From positions 243,744,167 to 243,808,166 of the forward strand of contig CM077643.1 of NCBI GenBank assembly GCA_039707465.1: a stretch of DNA of 64,000 nt, read 5' to 3'. The position numbers and the translations under genes are program-made. The notes below the pieces were generated by a model. It searched no databases, was not told the DNA's origin, and saw only the letters and a program-made list of their open reading frames with translations. The stretch is from Rhabdophis nuchalis. Lineage: Eukaryota; Chordata; Lepidosauria; Squamata; Natricidae. This document shows, piece after piece, positions 1-13,000 of this stretch (the first letter of the stretch is position 1; the number at the start of each line of letters is the position of its first letter).

Positions 1-1117
1 AAGATATTAGCGTATGTAATTAATGTTCACATATTTAAGCAAACAGTCAAATCAGAATTAGCATTAATGACTAACAAACTAGGCCACATTTCAAAAGGTA
101 GAGATAGAATTTTCCTTAATTTGCTTTCCTCTTGTGTTTCGTTATTCTTCCTGTTGTTATCCTTCTTGTTGTGGCAGAGATTTAGTGAATTGATTACTAA
201 TGCGAAGGTTCCTATTTATTTTACACGGTGGCTGATTTCCCAAAGCGAGCTTGGGCCTGGTTGGTACTGAATGGGATCACTAAGTATTCTAGAACTATAG
301 GTCAGATTTAGGAGATTTAAAAAAAAACTTGGAAAAAGATAGTGGCAGATCACTTACTTATTTCTGTCAAGAAAATTGCATGTATATTTCCATATAATGA
401 TCTGGTTTGGAACTCAGAATAAGAATTTTAACCTTATTTTGTACGCTTGCTTAAGCTTCCATGGGAGTTGAGGTTCAACATATCTGGAAAGGTATGAAAT
501 TAATTGCTGGAATAAAAGTAATTTGAACTAAACAAAATTAAAGAACTAAGAAATCAGAAACCACTTTATCTTCTCAACAGCATAAGAACTTAAGTCTGTT
601 AGATTAGCATTGCAATGGCTGGGGATGATAGGCCTTACAGTTCATCAACGTCTGGCAACCACATTTTTCCTAATCATGTTATATGCAGTACAGCTCAATG
701 GAGGGGGATTGGCCTTTAGGATTTTACTGAAATGCCGAGAAAACACATATTAGAGATATTCAATGCCTTGGATTTGTTTCCAAAAAATATGTTCTGTTCA
801 GGAGTATGGTATGTATGCAACATCTGCCTGAAACTTTTTAAAACAGCAGCCCTTTCCCTAAAGACATAGCCCCCAAAACACTTTTGGGGGGAATTGAAAC
901 GTTGCCTAGCTTTAATGAAGAGCATCATTGAGGCCCAATACTCAACCTCTTTCTAGTGGGAATAGTGTTATGCAGTGAGGAGGGGAGCAAGAGAGAGTGT
1001 CAAAACTAACAAAATGGTGAATGTGTCATCCTGATCCGAGCCCTTGCCCCTTTTGTATGCGCAGCAATGTCAAAAGTATGGTGAAAGGAGTAGGGCTTGA
1101 ATTGTGACTCCCTACCT
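1..1117. other. Left-edge DNA without a recognised feature
   Basis: AT-rich sequence. Short open frames only (67-70 aa), none resembling a known exon with splice sites. No repeat family was recognised. Confidence 0.4.
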
Positions 1118-3800
1118 GACATTTTTATTTATTTATTTCATTAAGCATTAATTAGATAACATAGGTATAAACATGATTATGAATACATGAAATGGATACA
1201 AATACAAGGGAATATTAGGATAGGGACAGTAGGCAGTCTGGTGCGCTTATGCACACCCCTTAAAGACCTCTTAGGAATGGGGTGAGGTCGACAGTAGACA
1301 GTCTAAGGTTAAAGTTTTTGGGGTTTGGGGAAGAAACCACATTATCGGGCAGTGCATTCCAGGCATTGACAATTCTGTTACTGAAGTCGTATTTTCTGCA
1401 ATCAATTTTGGAGCGATTTACCATATGTTTGTATCTATTGTGAGCTTGTGTGTTGTTGCAGTTGAAGCTGAAATATTCATAGACAGGTGGGACATTGTAG
1501 CATATGATTTTATGTACTACTCTTAGATCGGATCAGAGATGGTGAAGTTCTAAGTTGTCTAAGCCAAAATTTCAAGTCTGGAGTGAACAGAGGAGTGGAG
1601 GATTCTTCCCATGAAATATCTCTGAACTCATTCGATTGTATTTATGTCTGAAATGCAGTGCGGGTTCCAAACAGATGAGCTGTATTCAAGAATTGGTCTA
1701 GTACATGGCACAGGGCCTAGTTATTTGCAGGATCGTATCCTGCCCCATACATCCCTTCGGCCGATTCGCTCTCACAGAGAGGGACTTCTCCGGGTGCCGT
1801 CCACCAGGCAATGCCAGCGGGCGACGCCCAGGGGAAGGGCCTTCTCTGTGATGGGCCCGACCCTTTGGAACGACCTTCCCCCTGATATCAGAACGACCAC
1901 GGACCTCCGCTCCTTCTGCCAGAAACTCAAGACGCACTTGTTCCATCTAGCCGGCTTGGCCTAACTTCATGCTGCTCGCCCCAGTCTGTGATTTTAAATG
2001 ATTTTATTCGGTTTTATGGGGTTAGTTTTTAACTTTTATAAATTTGTACAGGGGATTATTTAATTCGATTTTAACTTTGTTTGTATTGTTTTGATTTTAG
2101 TAGTTTTAATTTTTACTTGTACATCGCCCCGAGTCCCTTCGGGGAGAGGGGGCGGTCTAGAAATCAAATAAATAAATAAATAAATAAATAAATAGTACAA
2201 GTTTTGTATACCCTAGTTTGCAGTTCAATATTACCGGAGAAGAAGCTACACAAGATTAGGTTTACAACTCTTAATGCCTTTTTGGCAATGTGTTACAGTG
2301 AGCTCTGGCACTTAGATTGTTTGAGATGAGTACTCTGAGGGTCTTGACAGAATCGGGGTTGTCTACAAAGTCATATCTGCCCAGCTTGTATTTTGTGTTC
2401 TGATTTTTTTTTGCCAATGTGTAAGACACAGCATTTGTTGGTTGAGATTTGGAGTTGTCAATTGTTTGACCATTCTGACACATAGTCAAGGTCTTTTTGT
2501 AGGGTAGCAGCATTGTCGGTGGTATTGAATAGTTTTACATCATCAGCAAAGAGAACACAGTTGCTAATAATATCATCGCAAAGGTCATTTATGTAAAGTA
2601 TAAAGAGTGTGGGTCCTAAAATGCTTCCTTGGGGGACACCACTGTTAACAGGTGCAGGGTTTGATAGGGCGTTTCCTATTTTGACTACTTGTTGCCTGTT
2701 TGATAGGAATGCAGCTATCTACATGCAGGGAACCAGAGATGCCATTGGATTTTAGCTTATGAAGTAGCTTGTCATGTACCACTGAATCAAAGGCTTTACA
2801 GAAGTTTATATAAATTGCGTCTATTGCTTTGCTCTGGTCGAATTATGAAGTCTATATGTTTTTGCAGTGTAAGAGTTGCAGATTGCAGGACAATTTTTTC
2901 CTGAAGCCAAACTGCTTGTTAGAGAGTAGGTTATTTGTCTCTAAGTAGAGAGTAATGGATTGGTTTATGATTGATTCCATGACTTTGCAGGAGAAGCAAC
3001 ATAATGAGATTGGTCTGTAATTTTCAACTTGGCTGGGATCACCCTTTTTGAAGATAGGGATGACCGTGGCTAGTGATCATGTTAGGCAAGGAGCTGGTTC
3101 TGAAGGATATTTTATAGATTATGCTAAGAGGTTCTGCTATGGTAGTTGAGAGCTTTTTAAAGAAGTAGACACATAATCCCGCAGGGCCAATAGATAGAGA
3201 TGGTTTTAGGTTGCATAGGCCCTTTTCAATGGCATCTTCTGTAAAATTGACATGTAGTACATAGTTGTAATTGGTTGTGGTTACAATTGGGAAATGTGGG
3301 GCATGAGCCGTTGCTGTTTACGAAGACTGAACCAAAGAATGTGTTGAAGAGGTTGGCCTTAACAATTTCATCATTACAGTCTTTCCGGTTTGGCCCTTTT
3401 AGTGGGAGGATGGATCTTGAGTCTTTAAGTTTATTGTTTACAAAATTATAGAAGGTGCGGGTGGCTTTCGTGTGCAGTAGGTTTTCCTCTTGTTTGCTGT
3501 GATAACTGGTGCATTCTGCCTTTATCTGTTGCCATGGGGTTTTATAGCAACTTATGAAGTTAGCTACGTATCCAGTTTTGGTTTTGCGCCTAAGAGGGGG
3601 GAGTTGACCTTTTTTTGGACGATTTTTATATATAGTTTTATATATAATTTGATGGTCTTGCTACTTTTGATATTTCTGCAATACTGCACACCGTGCAGAC
3701 ATTACTGATATTACCTAGTTAGGTACTGAAATGTTGACAAGCACGCAATCAAGCTCAGAAGTTAGGTTTTTATATTTGAAGTTAATTTGCTTAATTTTCT
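1118..3800 (-). mobile_element. Decayed LINE (CR1-group-like reverse transcriptase), split by an L2 insertion
   Basis: Read on the minus strand, broken frames encode YRPISLCCFSCKVMESIINQ and FGFRKKLSC, then SGVPQGSILGP (about 2615-2660) and FADDVKLFNTTDN (about 2525-2560), and end with RIVNAWNALPDNVVSSP. These are non-LTR reverse transcriptase and C-terminal motifs. Many stops and frameshifts show it is dead. The 3' end carries an ATTTATTT repeat. Clade assignment is tentative. An L2 fragment at 1706-2192 interrupts it with a 7-bp target duplication. Confidence 0.75.
1706..2192 (+). mobile_element. L2-type LINE 3' fragment inserted in the older LINE
   Basis: Encodes the L2 C-terminus ([38 protein letters not shown]), then a 3' UTR ending GGCGGTCTAGAAATCAAATAAATAAATAAA. 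TAGTACA at 1699-1705 is repeated at 2193-2199, a 7-bp target duplication that cuts the older LINE frame cleanly. Confidence 0.8.
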
Positions 3801-3877
3801 TCATAGCATTATTTGAAAGCTGCCATGTACCTTTTCTTTTTTCTTTTTTTTTTTTATACATCCATGCTATGTGTTGC

Positions 3878-4010
3878 CTTTAATTTATTTATTTATTTAT
3901 TTTATTAGACTTCTATCCCGCCCTATCTCCCAAAAGGGACTCAGGGCTGCGCACAGGAACTTAAAATCCAAAAATACAACAGTACAAAATTCAATATATA
4001 GTATTAATAT
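3878..4010 (-). mobile_element. L2 LINE 3' end fragment
   Basis: TTTATTT repeats followed by TCTATCCCGCCCTATCTCCC and GGGACTCAGGGCTGCGCACAGG, the reverse complement of the L2 3' UTR seen in the other copies. The limit on the right is approximate. Confidence 0.65.
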
Positions 4011-4099
4011 TATTCTGTTTTCATGTAGAAGAGAGGGGTTGGGGGAGAGGAAAGATTGGCTGGCTCAGACTATATATCACATGTAAAGTCCCTACTGAT

Positions 4100-5010
4100 T
4101 GCACACATAATAGTCTAAGCTAAAGCTATACATATTTTAAACAGTGTGATATGTGAACTTGGCCAGTATGTTCACTTTGCACTCAAAATCACTGAGAGCA
4201 GTGAAGCAACTACCTTCTGAGAACGTTATTGTTTATGAAATAGGCTGATGATAATATTACTTGTTAAAATTTCAACCTTTTTTTTAAAGGGAGCACATTT
4301 ATGTAATTTACATTGTTGCCAGAAGAATAGGTGCAAATGCTATTTGGTTTAAATGGTTTAAATGCTATTCAAAGTTTTATTAGAAAACTAATATTAATAG
4401 GTCGTTATTGTAATTGGCTGAGAAGTGATTTAGTCTGAATTTTGTCTATTCCTGGAAAAGGGAGTAACTTTGGCAGGCACAATTTGAAGGACTTTCAGAA
4501 TTTCAAAATGGCTATCTTGGGAAAGAACAAAATGTTCTGAGAGTGTTATGATCACAATGTTTTGGGTCTAATCATAGAGTACATACTAGGTCTACTCTGG
4601 TCATACTTCTTTTTTTTCCTGTTCAGATACAGTCTCTGCATTTTTGTAGGAATGCAAAATGTGTATGTTTTCTAAGATGTCATATAAAACTTTACCAAGG
4701 GACCCATAAATGGCTGTAGTTATATGCTCTTACTCAGTACAAATGTGGTTTGCAGAATATCTGAAGTAGTCTTTGGTTTCAGTCAAAATGTATAAAGCAT
4801 TGGCAGAAATATAGATTTGCCTCATAGACAAGAAAGTTGCAATCATCTAACCACTTATCAGTGGAAAGTACTTACACACATAGCCTTGTGCTATAAGCTA
4901 TCAGATGAATGGATTCAATCAAGTAATTGCCCATATAATGAGTACTGTATACTTGAAATAGGGAAGCATAAGGGAGGTGCAGTGGAACTTACAGAATTCC
5001 TCATTGGCTA
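4100..5010. other. Intergenic DNA without a recognised feature
   Basis: AT-rich sequence with no exon, RNA gene or repeat that I can name. Confidence 0.35.
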
Positions 5011-5012
5011 TT

Positions 5013-5222
5013 GAGCTGTGGTGGTGCAGTGATTAGAATGCAGTATTGCAGGCCAACTCTGCCAACTGCCAGCAATTTGATCCTGACCGGCTCATGGTTG
5101 ACTCAGCCTTGCATCCTTCCGAATCGGCAAAATGAGAATCCAGATTGTTGGGGGCAAGATGCTGACTTTGTGAACTGCTTAAGATTGTAAAGCATGGTAT
5201 ATAAGTAAGGGCTATTTCTACT
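5013..5222 (+). mobile_element. tRNA-derived SINE (GTGGTGCAGTGGTTAGAATG family)
   Basis: Starts GAGCTGTGGTGGTGCAGTGA, with a degenerate B box (GATCCTGACC), then a conserved body (CAGCCTTGCATCCTTCCGA, ATTGTTGGGGGCAA) and the end TATATAAGTAAGGGCTATT. Two further copies lie at 39949-40165 and 38595-38824. Confidence 0.75.
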
Positions 5223-6430
5223 GCTATTCACACATTGTGCTAAACTATAATGTGGTTTGTGAAGTTTTTGATTTCTGTAGTGCGTTAACTGTTGTATTTT
5301 GATTTTGTATCTTTTTCTCAAGTAGATTTATTTTGTTTAAGTTAACGTTTAATACATTAATGTTTAAAAATGGTACATCATATGGTTATTTTCATTTTCA
5401 CTTTCTATAAACTTAGCACTGTACATCTGTATATGAAAATGTTTCAGTTAGTCAACAGGTCCTCATACAACAACTCATGACATTCATGAGACCATGAATA
5501 AACCTATGTCTTCTGAAAATGTTTCCTTGAAATTATGTTTTGCCACTGAGCCCCTCTAAATTCCAGAACCAACCTGAGAAATTAAAAATGACTGGACAAT
5601 GCTTACCGTACTTGCAGGGTAGAATTGATGGTCAAAATAATGAAGCCCCTTGTATGTAAAATATTCCTCCAGTCTCATGAATGTCATGAGTGTTGCATGA
5701 GAACCCCATTCATCCCTCTTTTCATACAATGATGGTTTTTCAACCTAATGGGATGGTTGTTTTTGTCCCCAGCAAAGCTAAATGAATAAAACAGGAAGCC
5801 CCAGATAAGACAAAGTTTGTAGGGAGAATAATAAGCTATGGCCTGTTGGTTTTCATGTTGTATTGGGCATATTCAGTGGTGTTTGAGGCATGATTAACAT
5901 TTTGCATTTTGTGCAAATGCAATTTACTGATTGCTGATAGGAAGTTGAACAATTGCCTGGCAAGCTGGCACCAAGATGAGTACAGCCAGCCCAGAAATTA
6001 TAGATATCAGGTGGTCAGCATCTCAAAGGCTTAGGTCCATGCACCCTCCCTAAATCATATTAAGGTTTACACAGAGTGCAATGTGTGAACACAAATATTT
6101 GGAGATCAGCTAAGCAACCAGTATGGCAACATATCATAATGAAAGTCCCATTGCTGCTATAGCAAATTAAAAAGGAAGTTGCTTTACTTCCTGTGTTCCT
6201 TTGGGTGTAATGCTTTATATCTCAATTACTTTGGAAGAGAATCAGATAGTAATGCTGTCTGCCTATAAATCTAAGGGCTGCTGTAGCTGGAGATGATTTG
6301 AGCAGATGAATAAAAAGTGAGGTGAATCTGAGATTGTCTTGCACACCAGATGAACTATAAATTAATCTGTGTCCTGTTAGAGAATCTCCAAGCAGAATCT
6401 GGCATCCAAATCTGCAGAGGATACGCTTGG
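5223..6430. other. Intergenic DNA without a recognised feature
   Basis: No exon or repeat recognised. Confidence 0.35.
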
Positions 6431-6434
6431 TTTA

Positions 6435-6640
6435 CAATACAATACAATAGCAGAGTTGGAAGGGACCTTGTAGGTCTTCTAGTCCAACCCCCTGTGTGGG
6501 CAGGAACCTTATACCATTTCAGACAAATGTCTATCTAACATCTTCTTAAAGACTTCCAGGGTTGGGGCATTCACAACCTCTGGAGGCAAGCTGTTCCAGA
6601 ACAGCTGGGCTGGTTTCTCTTAAACCACCCAAGAAATTTG
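6435..6640 (-). mobile_element. CR1 LINE 3' end
   Basis: ACAATACAATAGCAGAGTTG followed by GGAAGGGACCTTGTAGGTC and TCTAGTCCAACCCCC, then CATTCACAACCTCTGGAGGC: the reverse complement of the CR1 C-terminus and 3' UTR. Confidence 0.85.
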
Positions 6641-6878
6641 AATTGTAGGTATACTGAACAATGCTGGTGTCAAAGCAAATAAAAAAGACTTTCTGAATCT
6701 CTGCTGCCACCCGGTGGGAAATGTGTAGGAAATGCAAAATGTTAATGGCAAAGCATAGAACAAAACCAAAGCTCATGCTTTTCAAATACTGTAAATAGAT
6801 AGAAAATAAAAGATGTAAAAATAAAAAAGAAATAAAACCGTGCCCAAAACACAGGCTTTAATTAGTTATCATCTACAG

Positions 6879-6981
6879 CAGTGTTTTTCAACCTTGGTCA
6901 CCTGAAGCAGAGCTGGCCGGGGGAAATTCTGGGAGTTGAAGTCCACACATCTTCAGGTGGGCCAAAGTTGAGAGGGCATTG
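6879..6981. mobile_element. hAT MITE, 103 bp, palindromic, first of a tandem pair
   Basis: Begins CAGTGTTTTTCAACCTTGG and ends with a decayed inverse (CCAAAGTTGAGAGGGCATTG). The inner part TTCTGGGAGTTGAAGTCCAC belongs to the same family as the next element. Flanked by ATCTACAG at 6871-6878 and 6982-6989, a perfect 8-bp duplication. Confidence 0.8.
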
Positions 6982-6989
6982 ATCTACAG

Positions 6990-7120
6990 CAGGGATGTCC
7001 AAACTTGGGAACTTTAAGACTTGTGGACTTCAACTCCCAGAATTCCCCAGCCAGCTATGCTAGGGAATTCTGGGAGTTGAAGTCCACAAGTCTTAAAGTT
7101 CCCAAGTTTGGACATCCCTG
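6990..7120. mobile_element. hAT MITE, 131 bp, near-perfect palindrome, second of a tandem pair
   Basis: CAGGGATGTCCAAACTTGGG and its inverse form the ends; the two halves (…TTTAAGACTTGTGGACTTC…) fold back almost completely. Flanked by ATCTACAG at 6982-6989 and 7121-7128. Related copies are at 11165-11265 and 61512-61647. Confidence 0.9.
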
Positions 7121-7257
7121 ATCTACAGAAACAAGGGAAGAGAGAAAGCATGGGGCTAGCCCTCTCAGTGTCAAAAAGGAAAGGGTTAGAAAATGTTATT
7201 GTCGGCATGTAATGCAAGATTTCCCTGTCCTCCCCTTTCACCTCCCAGCTTTGTCAA

Positions 7258-7338
7258 ATGAATATCCCAAAGATTCAGCTGCTTCTGCTGCTATTCCTGT
7301 TCCTTGGACCATTTTGTTCACCTGCACCACGACTCCCG
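7258..7338 (+). CDS. FGL1-like coding exon 1
   Basis: Codes residues 1-27: start codon, Leu-rich signal peptide and a Pro/Ala-rich cleavage region. It ends at CCG|GTATGT in phase 0. An upstream ATG at 7207 is followed directly by TAA, so this ATG is the plausible start. Confidence 0.8.
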
Positions 7339-7811
7339 GTATGTAGAAGCTGGATATGTGTGATGAGTTTTCTACTGACACCAAGAAAAAAATCCTGAGT
7401 GGTTGTAAAATTGCTGAATATTTGGAAATGTTCTCAACTCAAGGAGAGTTAGCTTTTCTGGTTTGGTCAACACTGAAGTCATTGTTGAGAATTATAATGG
7501 TCTAAACATTGACATTTAAATCTAAACATATAATGAACCCACCTGTCGTTCACTTGTTGTATAATGAGCAATTTTCTGTTGTGGTTTATAAGACTTCAGC
7601 CTGATCTCCCTTTTTCAATCATGTAGCCTTCAATACAGTGGTGGGTTTCAAATTTTTTAGAACCTACTCTGTAGGTGTGGCCTATTTTGTGGGCGTGGCT
7701 TGGCAGTCATGTGACAGGGTGGGAGTGGCCACCTTTTAAAATGTGGTGAAACTCATTTAACAACGCCCTTGCTTAGCAACCAAAATTTTGGACTCAATTG
7801 TGATGATAAAT

Positions 7812-7883
<72 letters not shown>

Positions 7884-8071
7884 TCCTTCCTTTCCTTTCC
7901 TTCCCGTTGGGTCACTGGCACGGCGGGCCAGATTTACTTCCAGGTACGCCAGTGGAACCCCCTCTCACCGGTTCTCTAAATTTCACCAACCGGCTCTCGC
8001 GAGTATGTGCGAGCCTGCAGAAACCCACCACTGCTTCAATATGAAAAAGTCCTACATGGTTTGGGCTAGTG

Positions 8072-8111
<40 letters not shown>

Positions 8112-10018
8112 TGCACTGGCCTAACCCTAGTGGCATCCTATTGTTGAATAATCATAACTACTGTAGATTGAACAAATATGCAATCAAGGCTGAGGATCGT
8201 GCTAGGAATCTTTATCTTACTCTAAATACAAAATTAAAAATAGATGTGTTCTTCAAGAAAATGTTTTCCCGCTTACTTTCAGAAAAGGGAGGAATGCCTC
8301 TTAGAAAATAGCAAACTACAGAAGAAGTTGAAAATGCTTCAAGATTTATTCCAGTTATGCGAATTTCAGTTGAAAGACTTGCTGGGGAACAACTATCACA
8401 GAAGAAAAAGCAATGTTTTCTCTGCCAGGAAGGCAGTACCTCTGGATATGTTTTTGCCCACAACTAGTGGAAGTCTCTTAGTCTATGATCAAGGTACACT
8501 GTGGGATAGATCTGTCTTTTTTGAGAATTATCTTGTTAGGATAGCCTTCTTTGGACTCTTGGTTTTCAGGCATATTATGACAGTTAGAACAATCAGAGGA
8601 ATGACATGCCTCCAGAAGTTGTGGGTGCTCCAACACTGGAGGTTTTTATGGAGAGACCGAACAACCATTTGTCTGAAATGATATAGGGTTTCCTGCTTGA
8701 GTAGCGGGTTGCACCAGAAGACCTCCAAGATCCCTTCCGATCATTATTCTATTATTTTGTTATTCTTCTCCAAACATCCTAAGAGCCATATTTCCTGGAG
8801 AAGTGGGGATTTGTAGTCCAAAATGCCTCGAGAGCAATTAATTGGGGATGGCTCTATTGATCAGTGGGAACCCAAATGATTTGCAGCAAACATTAGAAAA
8901 ATTGTATGATGCAGATGAGGAGTGTGGCTTTGGAAATTAATGTAACAAAGGCATATATAGTTGTAGTTCACAAGTAAAATGGAATGTACAGTCATACCCC
9001 TCCTTCAAAACTCGTCAAATTTTATGCATTTTGAAGCAGAAATCTTATCCTGGCACTCATCTTTCTCCTGATAGTTGACATGCAAGGAAGAACTGGCTGA
9101 TGTCTGACTGCCTAATGGCTCCCTATTTCTAAGTAGGGGATTGGACTTGAAGACCTCCAAAGTTCCTTCCAACTCTGTTATTCTATTCTATTCTTCTAGC
9201 CAAAATAGGGGGTCATGTAGTAAGTCACACGGTTTTCTCAGTTAGTACTGAGTATTTGACGTGTCTTTTGGAACAAATTACTGATGAGGATCAAGGTACC
9301 ACTGTATGACTGAAAAGTTTAATTTGTATGCATTGACAAAACATTTATTAAAGATGGGAAAATGAGAGATTTTAAGCAGTATAAACGTTGACAGAGAGGT
9401 GGCAAGTAGTACTATGCAATCTGTTGGAAGAAAAGAATGCTTGTTAAAGAAGCCAAAAAGCTCGTATAAGAACGAAATTCTGCCCATTTTGTGAGAGTTG
9501 CGTAGGTCTTAAGAAACATAAAATTAATATAATATTAATTATATTATATAATTAATTACATAATATTAAGTAAATGCATCCACGATTTAGATATATAGTA
9601 ATATCCTACGAATTTCGGGGCAATAAAGGAATTCCAAAAAAGACATACACTTTCCTGTTCTGTGCAGGATTGCTGGATGTAGTTTCAATATTTGGAGCTA
9701 TTGTTTTGTTTTGATGCTTTGTTTAGATTGTGCAATGCTGTTTAGCAGGGGAAAAAGAGAAAGTGGATACTATAGAATTAAACCACGACAGGACAGAGAA
9801 CCTTTCCTTGTGTACTGTGATATGTCAGATGGAGGCGGTTGGACAGTAATTCAACGGCGATGCAATGGCAAAGAAAATTTCTACCGGTAAGTTTTTCAAT
9901 GTAGTTAATAGCTCACCAGGAAAGACTCTACAGTTTCTTTTATGTGTCATCCCAAATTAAAAAATGCCCCCAGAAAGATAAAGATGTGCATAAAGTTTGC
10001 GGACATTGTTTGCTATGA

Positions 10019-10049
<31 letters not shown>

Positions 10050-13000
10050 CTTCCCTCCCTCCCTCTCTCTCTCCCTCCCTTCCTCTCCCTCCCTCCTTCT
10101 CTCTCTCTCTCCCTCCCGCCCTCCCTCCCTCTCTCTCCCTCTCGTAGAAAAACATATTTCAAAATGAAATTCAAGAATACACGTCGCCCAGCTAGAGTTA
10201 AGTCTTGTTCTCCGTTTTTCTCCGGGATTATGGGATTCAAAAGCCAAATTGTGTTGCTTTACAGTTGCAGGCTTATCTGAAGACCCGGCAAAGCTGATAT
10301 TTTCTTTTGCAACATGGTAGTTCTGCAGAAATTGTGGACGAACTGTTTTCCTGTGGCAAAAATTCTTGTTTTAATTCTTGGCTCTGAGTTTTGGTGTTGT
10401 GTCTGTAATGGTTGCAATATATTGTATGTGCTGTCCCTCCCATCTTTCTCTATTTCAGCTTCCATAAGCGCAAACAACTGTGGTTAGGGCTTTTTAGCTA
10501 TGTATTTGGTTACAAAAAATAGCTTTCTTTATTTTCCCATTATTTAAGAAGGTTTTAAATGGAGAAGGCAGCTGTACAATTAGAAATATATACCATATTT
10601 TTCGGAATGTAAGACGGACCTTTTTCCCTCAAAAAAGGGGCTGAAAATCTGGGTGCATCTTATACACTGAATACAGCATTTTTTGCCTCCTGAAACCCTG
10701 TCCCCTTCACTAAAATGGCCGTGCACAGCTTTTAGAAGGCTTTCAGAAAGCCCCTGGGGGCTGGGGAGGGCAGAAATGAGCAAAAAAGGCCTGTTTTTTG
10801 CCCCCTGAGCCCCTGCAGCACTCTACAAGCTTCCTAAAGGCTGTCCATGCCCTTTTTTGACAAAAAACAGGCCCATTTTCGCAACAAACAGGCTGTTTTT
10901 TGCTCATTCCCCCCCCCCCCCGCCGAGTACTCTACAAGCCTCCTAAGGGCTATTCATACCCTTTGGGGGGGGGGGGAAACTGAGCCCATTTTTGTGAAAA
11001 ATGGGCCATTTTTGGGAGGTTTGCAGAGTGCAAAACCTTTACCTTTACCTTTTTATTTGAGACTTGTACTTGAGAGCCAGTTTGGCCTAGTGGTTAAGAC
11101 ACCAGGCTAGAAAGTGGGGGACCATGAGTTCTAGTTCCACTTTAGCCATGAAAGCCAGGTAGGTCAGGGGTCTCCAACCTTGACAACTTTAAGACTTGTG
11201 GACTTCAACTCCCAGCATTCCTCAGCCAACTTCGCTCTTAAAGCTGCCAAGGTTGGAGACCCCTGAGCTAGGTGACCTTCGACCAGTCACTCACTCTCAG
11301 CCCAACTCACCTCACAGGGTTATTGTTATGGAGAAAGGCAGAGGAAGGTGTGTTGGTTATGTTCACCATCCTTAGTTATTTATAAAAATAATACAGCTGA
11401 GATATTAATTAATTAATAATTAATCAAAAAATAACACAAGCCAATTGGAGGCTTACAGGCAATTGGCTGGTAATCAGAGGGAATGGCCTGAATATATGAT
11501 GCCATTTTTACAACAAATCCTAAGTAATATTCCTAAAAAATATTATGTACACTGACTTGAATTCTATCATGAATGCGATGTAAAGGTAATAATCATTAAA
11601 ATGTTATAATCACATATTACTTAGCACTAAGTTGTCTACTGAGTCTAATATGTGTACATCTCTTTGTTGCAGAGAATGGCTTGATTACAAAGAAGGTTTT
11701 GGACAATTACAGGGCAAGGATGATGAATATTGGCTTGGTAATGATAAGATTTATGATCTTCTTTTCAATGGTAAGTATACCTACCAATTAATTTAAACGC
11801 AGATAAATTAGCCCATTAGAGAATGCAGGTCTTTAGATCTTCATTTCTCTTATACTAAATTCTGAATGCTTTACACACTTTAAATGTTTATCATTAACAA
11901 CTCAATAAAAAAAAGTCTTGTTGGTTTACATGACACCTTAATTTCATTCCTGCCCTCCAGTTCTAATCCACCAAAAATAATATTTTAAAAATGTGGTCCC
12001 TCAAATGAAACATTGTTCACTCTTGCAAAAAATTCAGTGAATGGTTTGCTATGGCCTTTATTAGCAAAAGGTTTGTTTTTTTAAAAAAAAATATTTTAGG
12101 AGGAATTTCACTGAAAATTGATCTAATGGACTGGCAAGGAGAGAGGCGATATGCAATTTATGATGATTTCCAGATAAGGAATGAGACAGTGAGTAGTCTG
12201 ACCTATGCAAATGAATAATTGTTCCTATAAACCTGTCATATGAGAGCTGACAGACAACCGAACACTATCTCATCAGCATCCCCATTAGCTAATATAGCAA
12301 ATGAAATATATGACCAAAGACCTATACAAACAAAAAACTCAAGCAATCTTCAGTCAATTTGAGCTGAAAATCATGGGGGGGCGGGGAACTTCTTATTGGT
12401 AAATCAAAGAGCTTCTAGAATAGAAATCCAGAAAAATGTAGCAATGATTGTAAAGAACCCACTGGGATCCCCAGAAGACAGATGAAATCATATCACAATT
12501 TGGGAACGCTTATGAAAACATTCTGCTTCACCAGGGAAATGGCTCCCCTTCCCTCCATAATTACCACTTGCCATGCCATCCTTTTGTCCATTTAAATGCA
12601 GAAATGTCAAAGAAGGAGTTGGCATTTAGAAAGCTACATTTCCAAACGCTGAGAAGGTCAAAAGAACATTGGTGGCGCTTGGGAGAGGTGGTTACATGCA
12701 AGGCAGGGAACGTCTACATGCTGTCTCCATCTGGGGGCTCTGTGTTTAACCAGCACCATTGTTGAGTGGGAATTGTGGAATGCTCCGATTTCAGCTTAAT
12801 CTATGAAAAGCTTTAACTGGGCGCTAATCAAGACTAAGCATAACTGGCTTCCATGTGATTAGGCTCTGAGGTTTTGTGATACTTAGTGGTGGCAGCAGTT
12901 GGTGACATACGACTCGCTCCTTAATCTTGAAACTCAGTAACACGAGGTCCTGTGGCTTTCCTTCAGAACAATTACAGGCTATGGTTTGGCATTTATTCTG

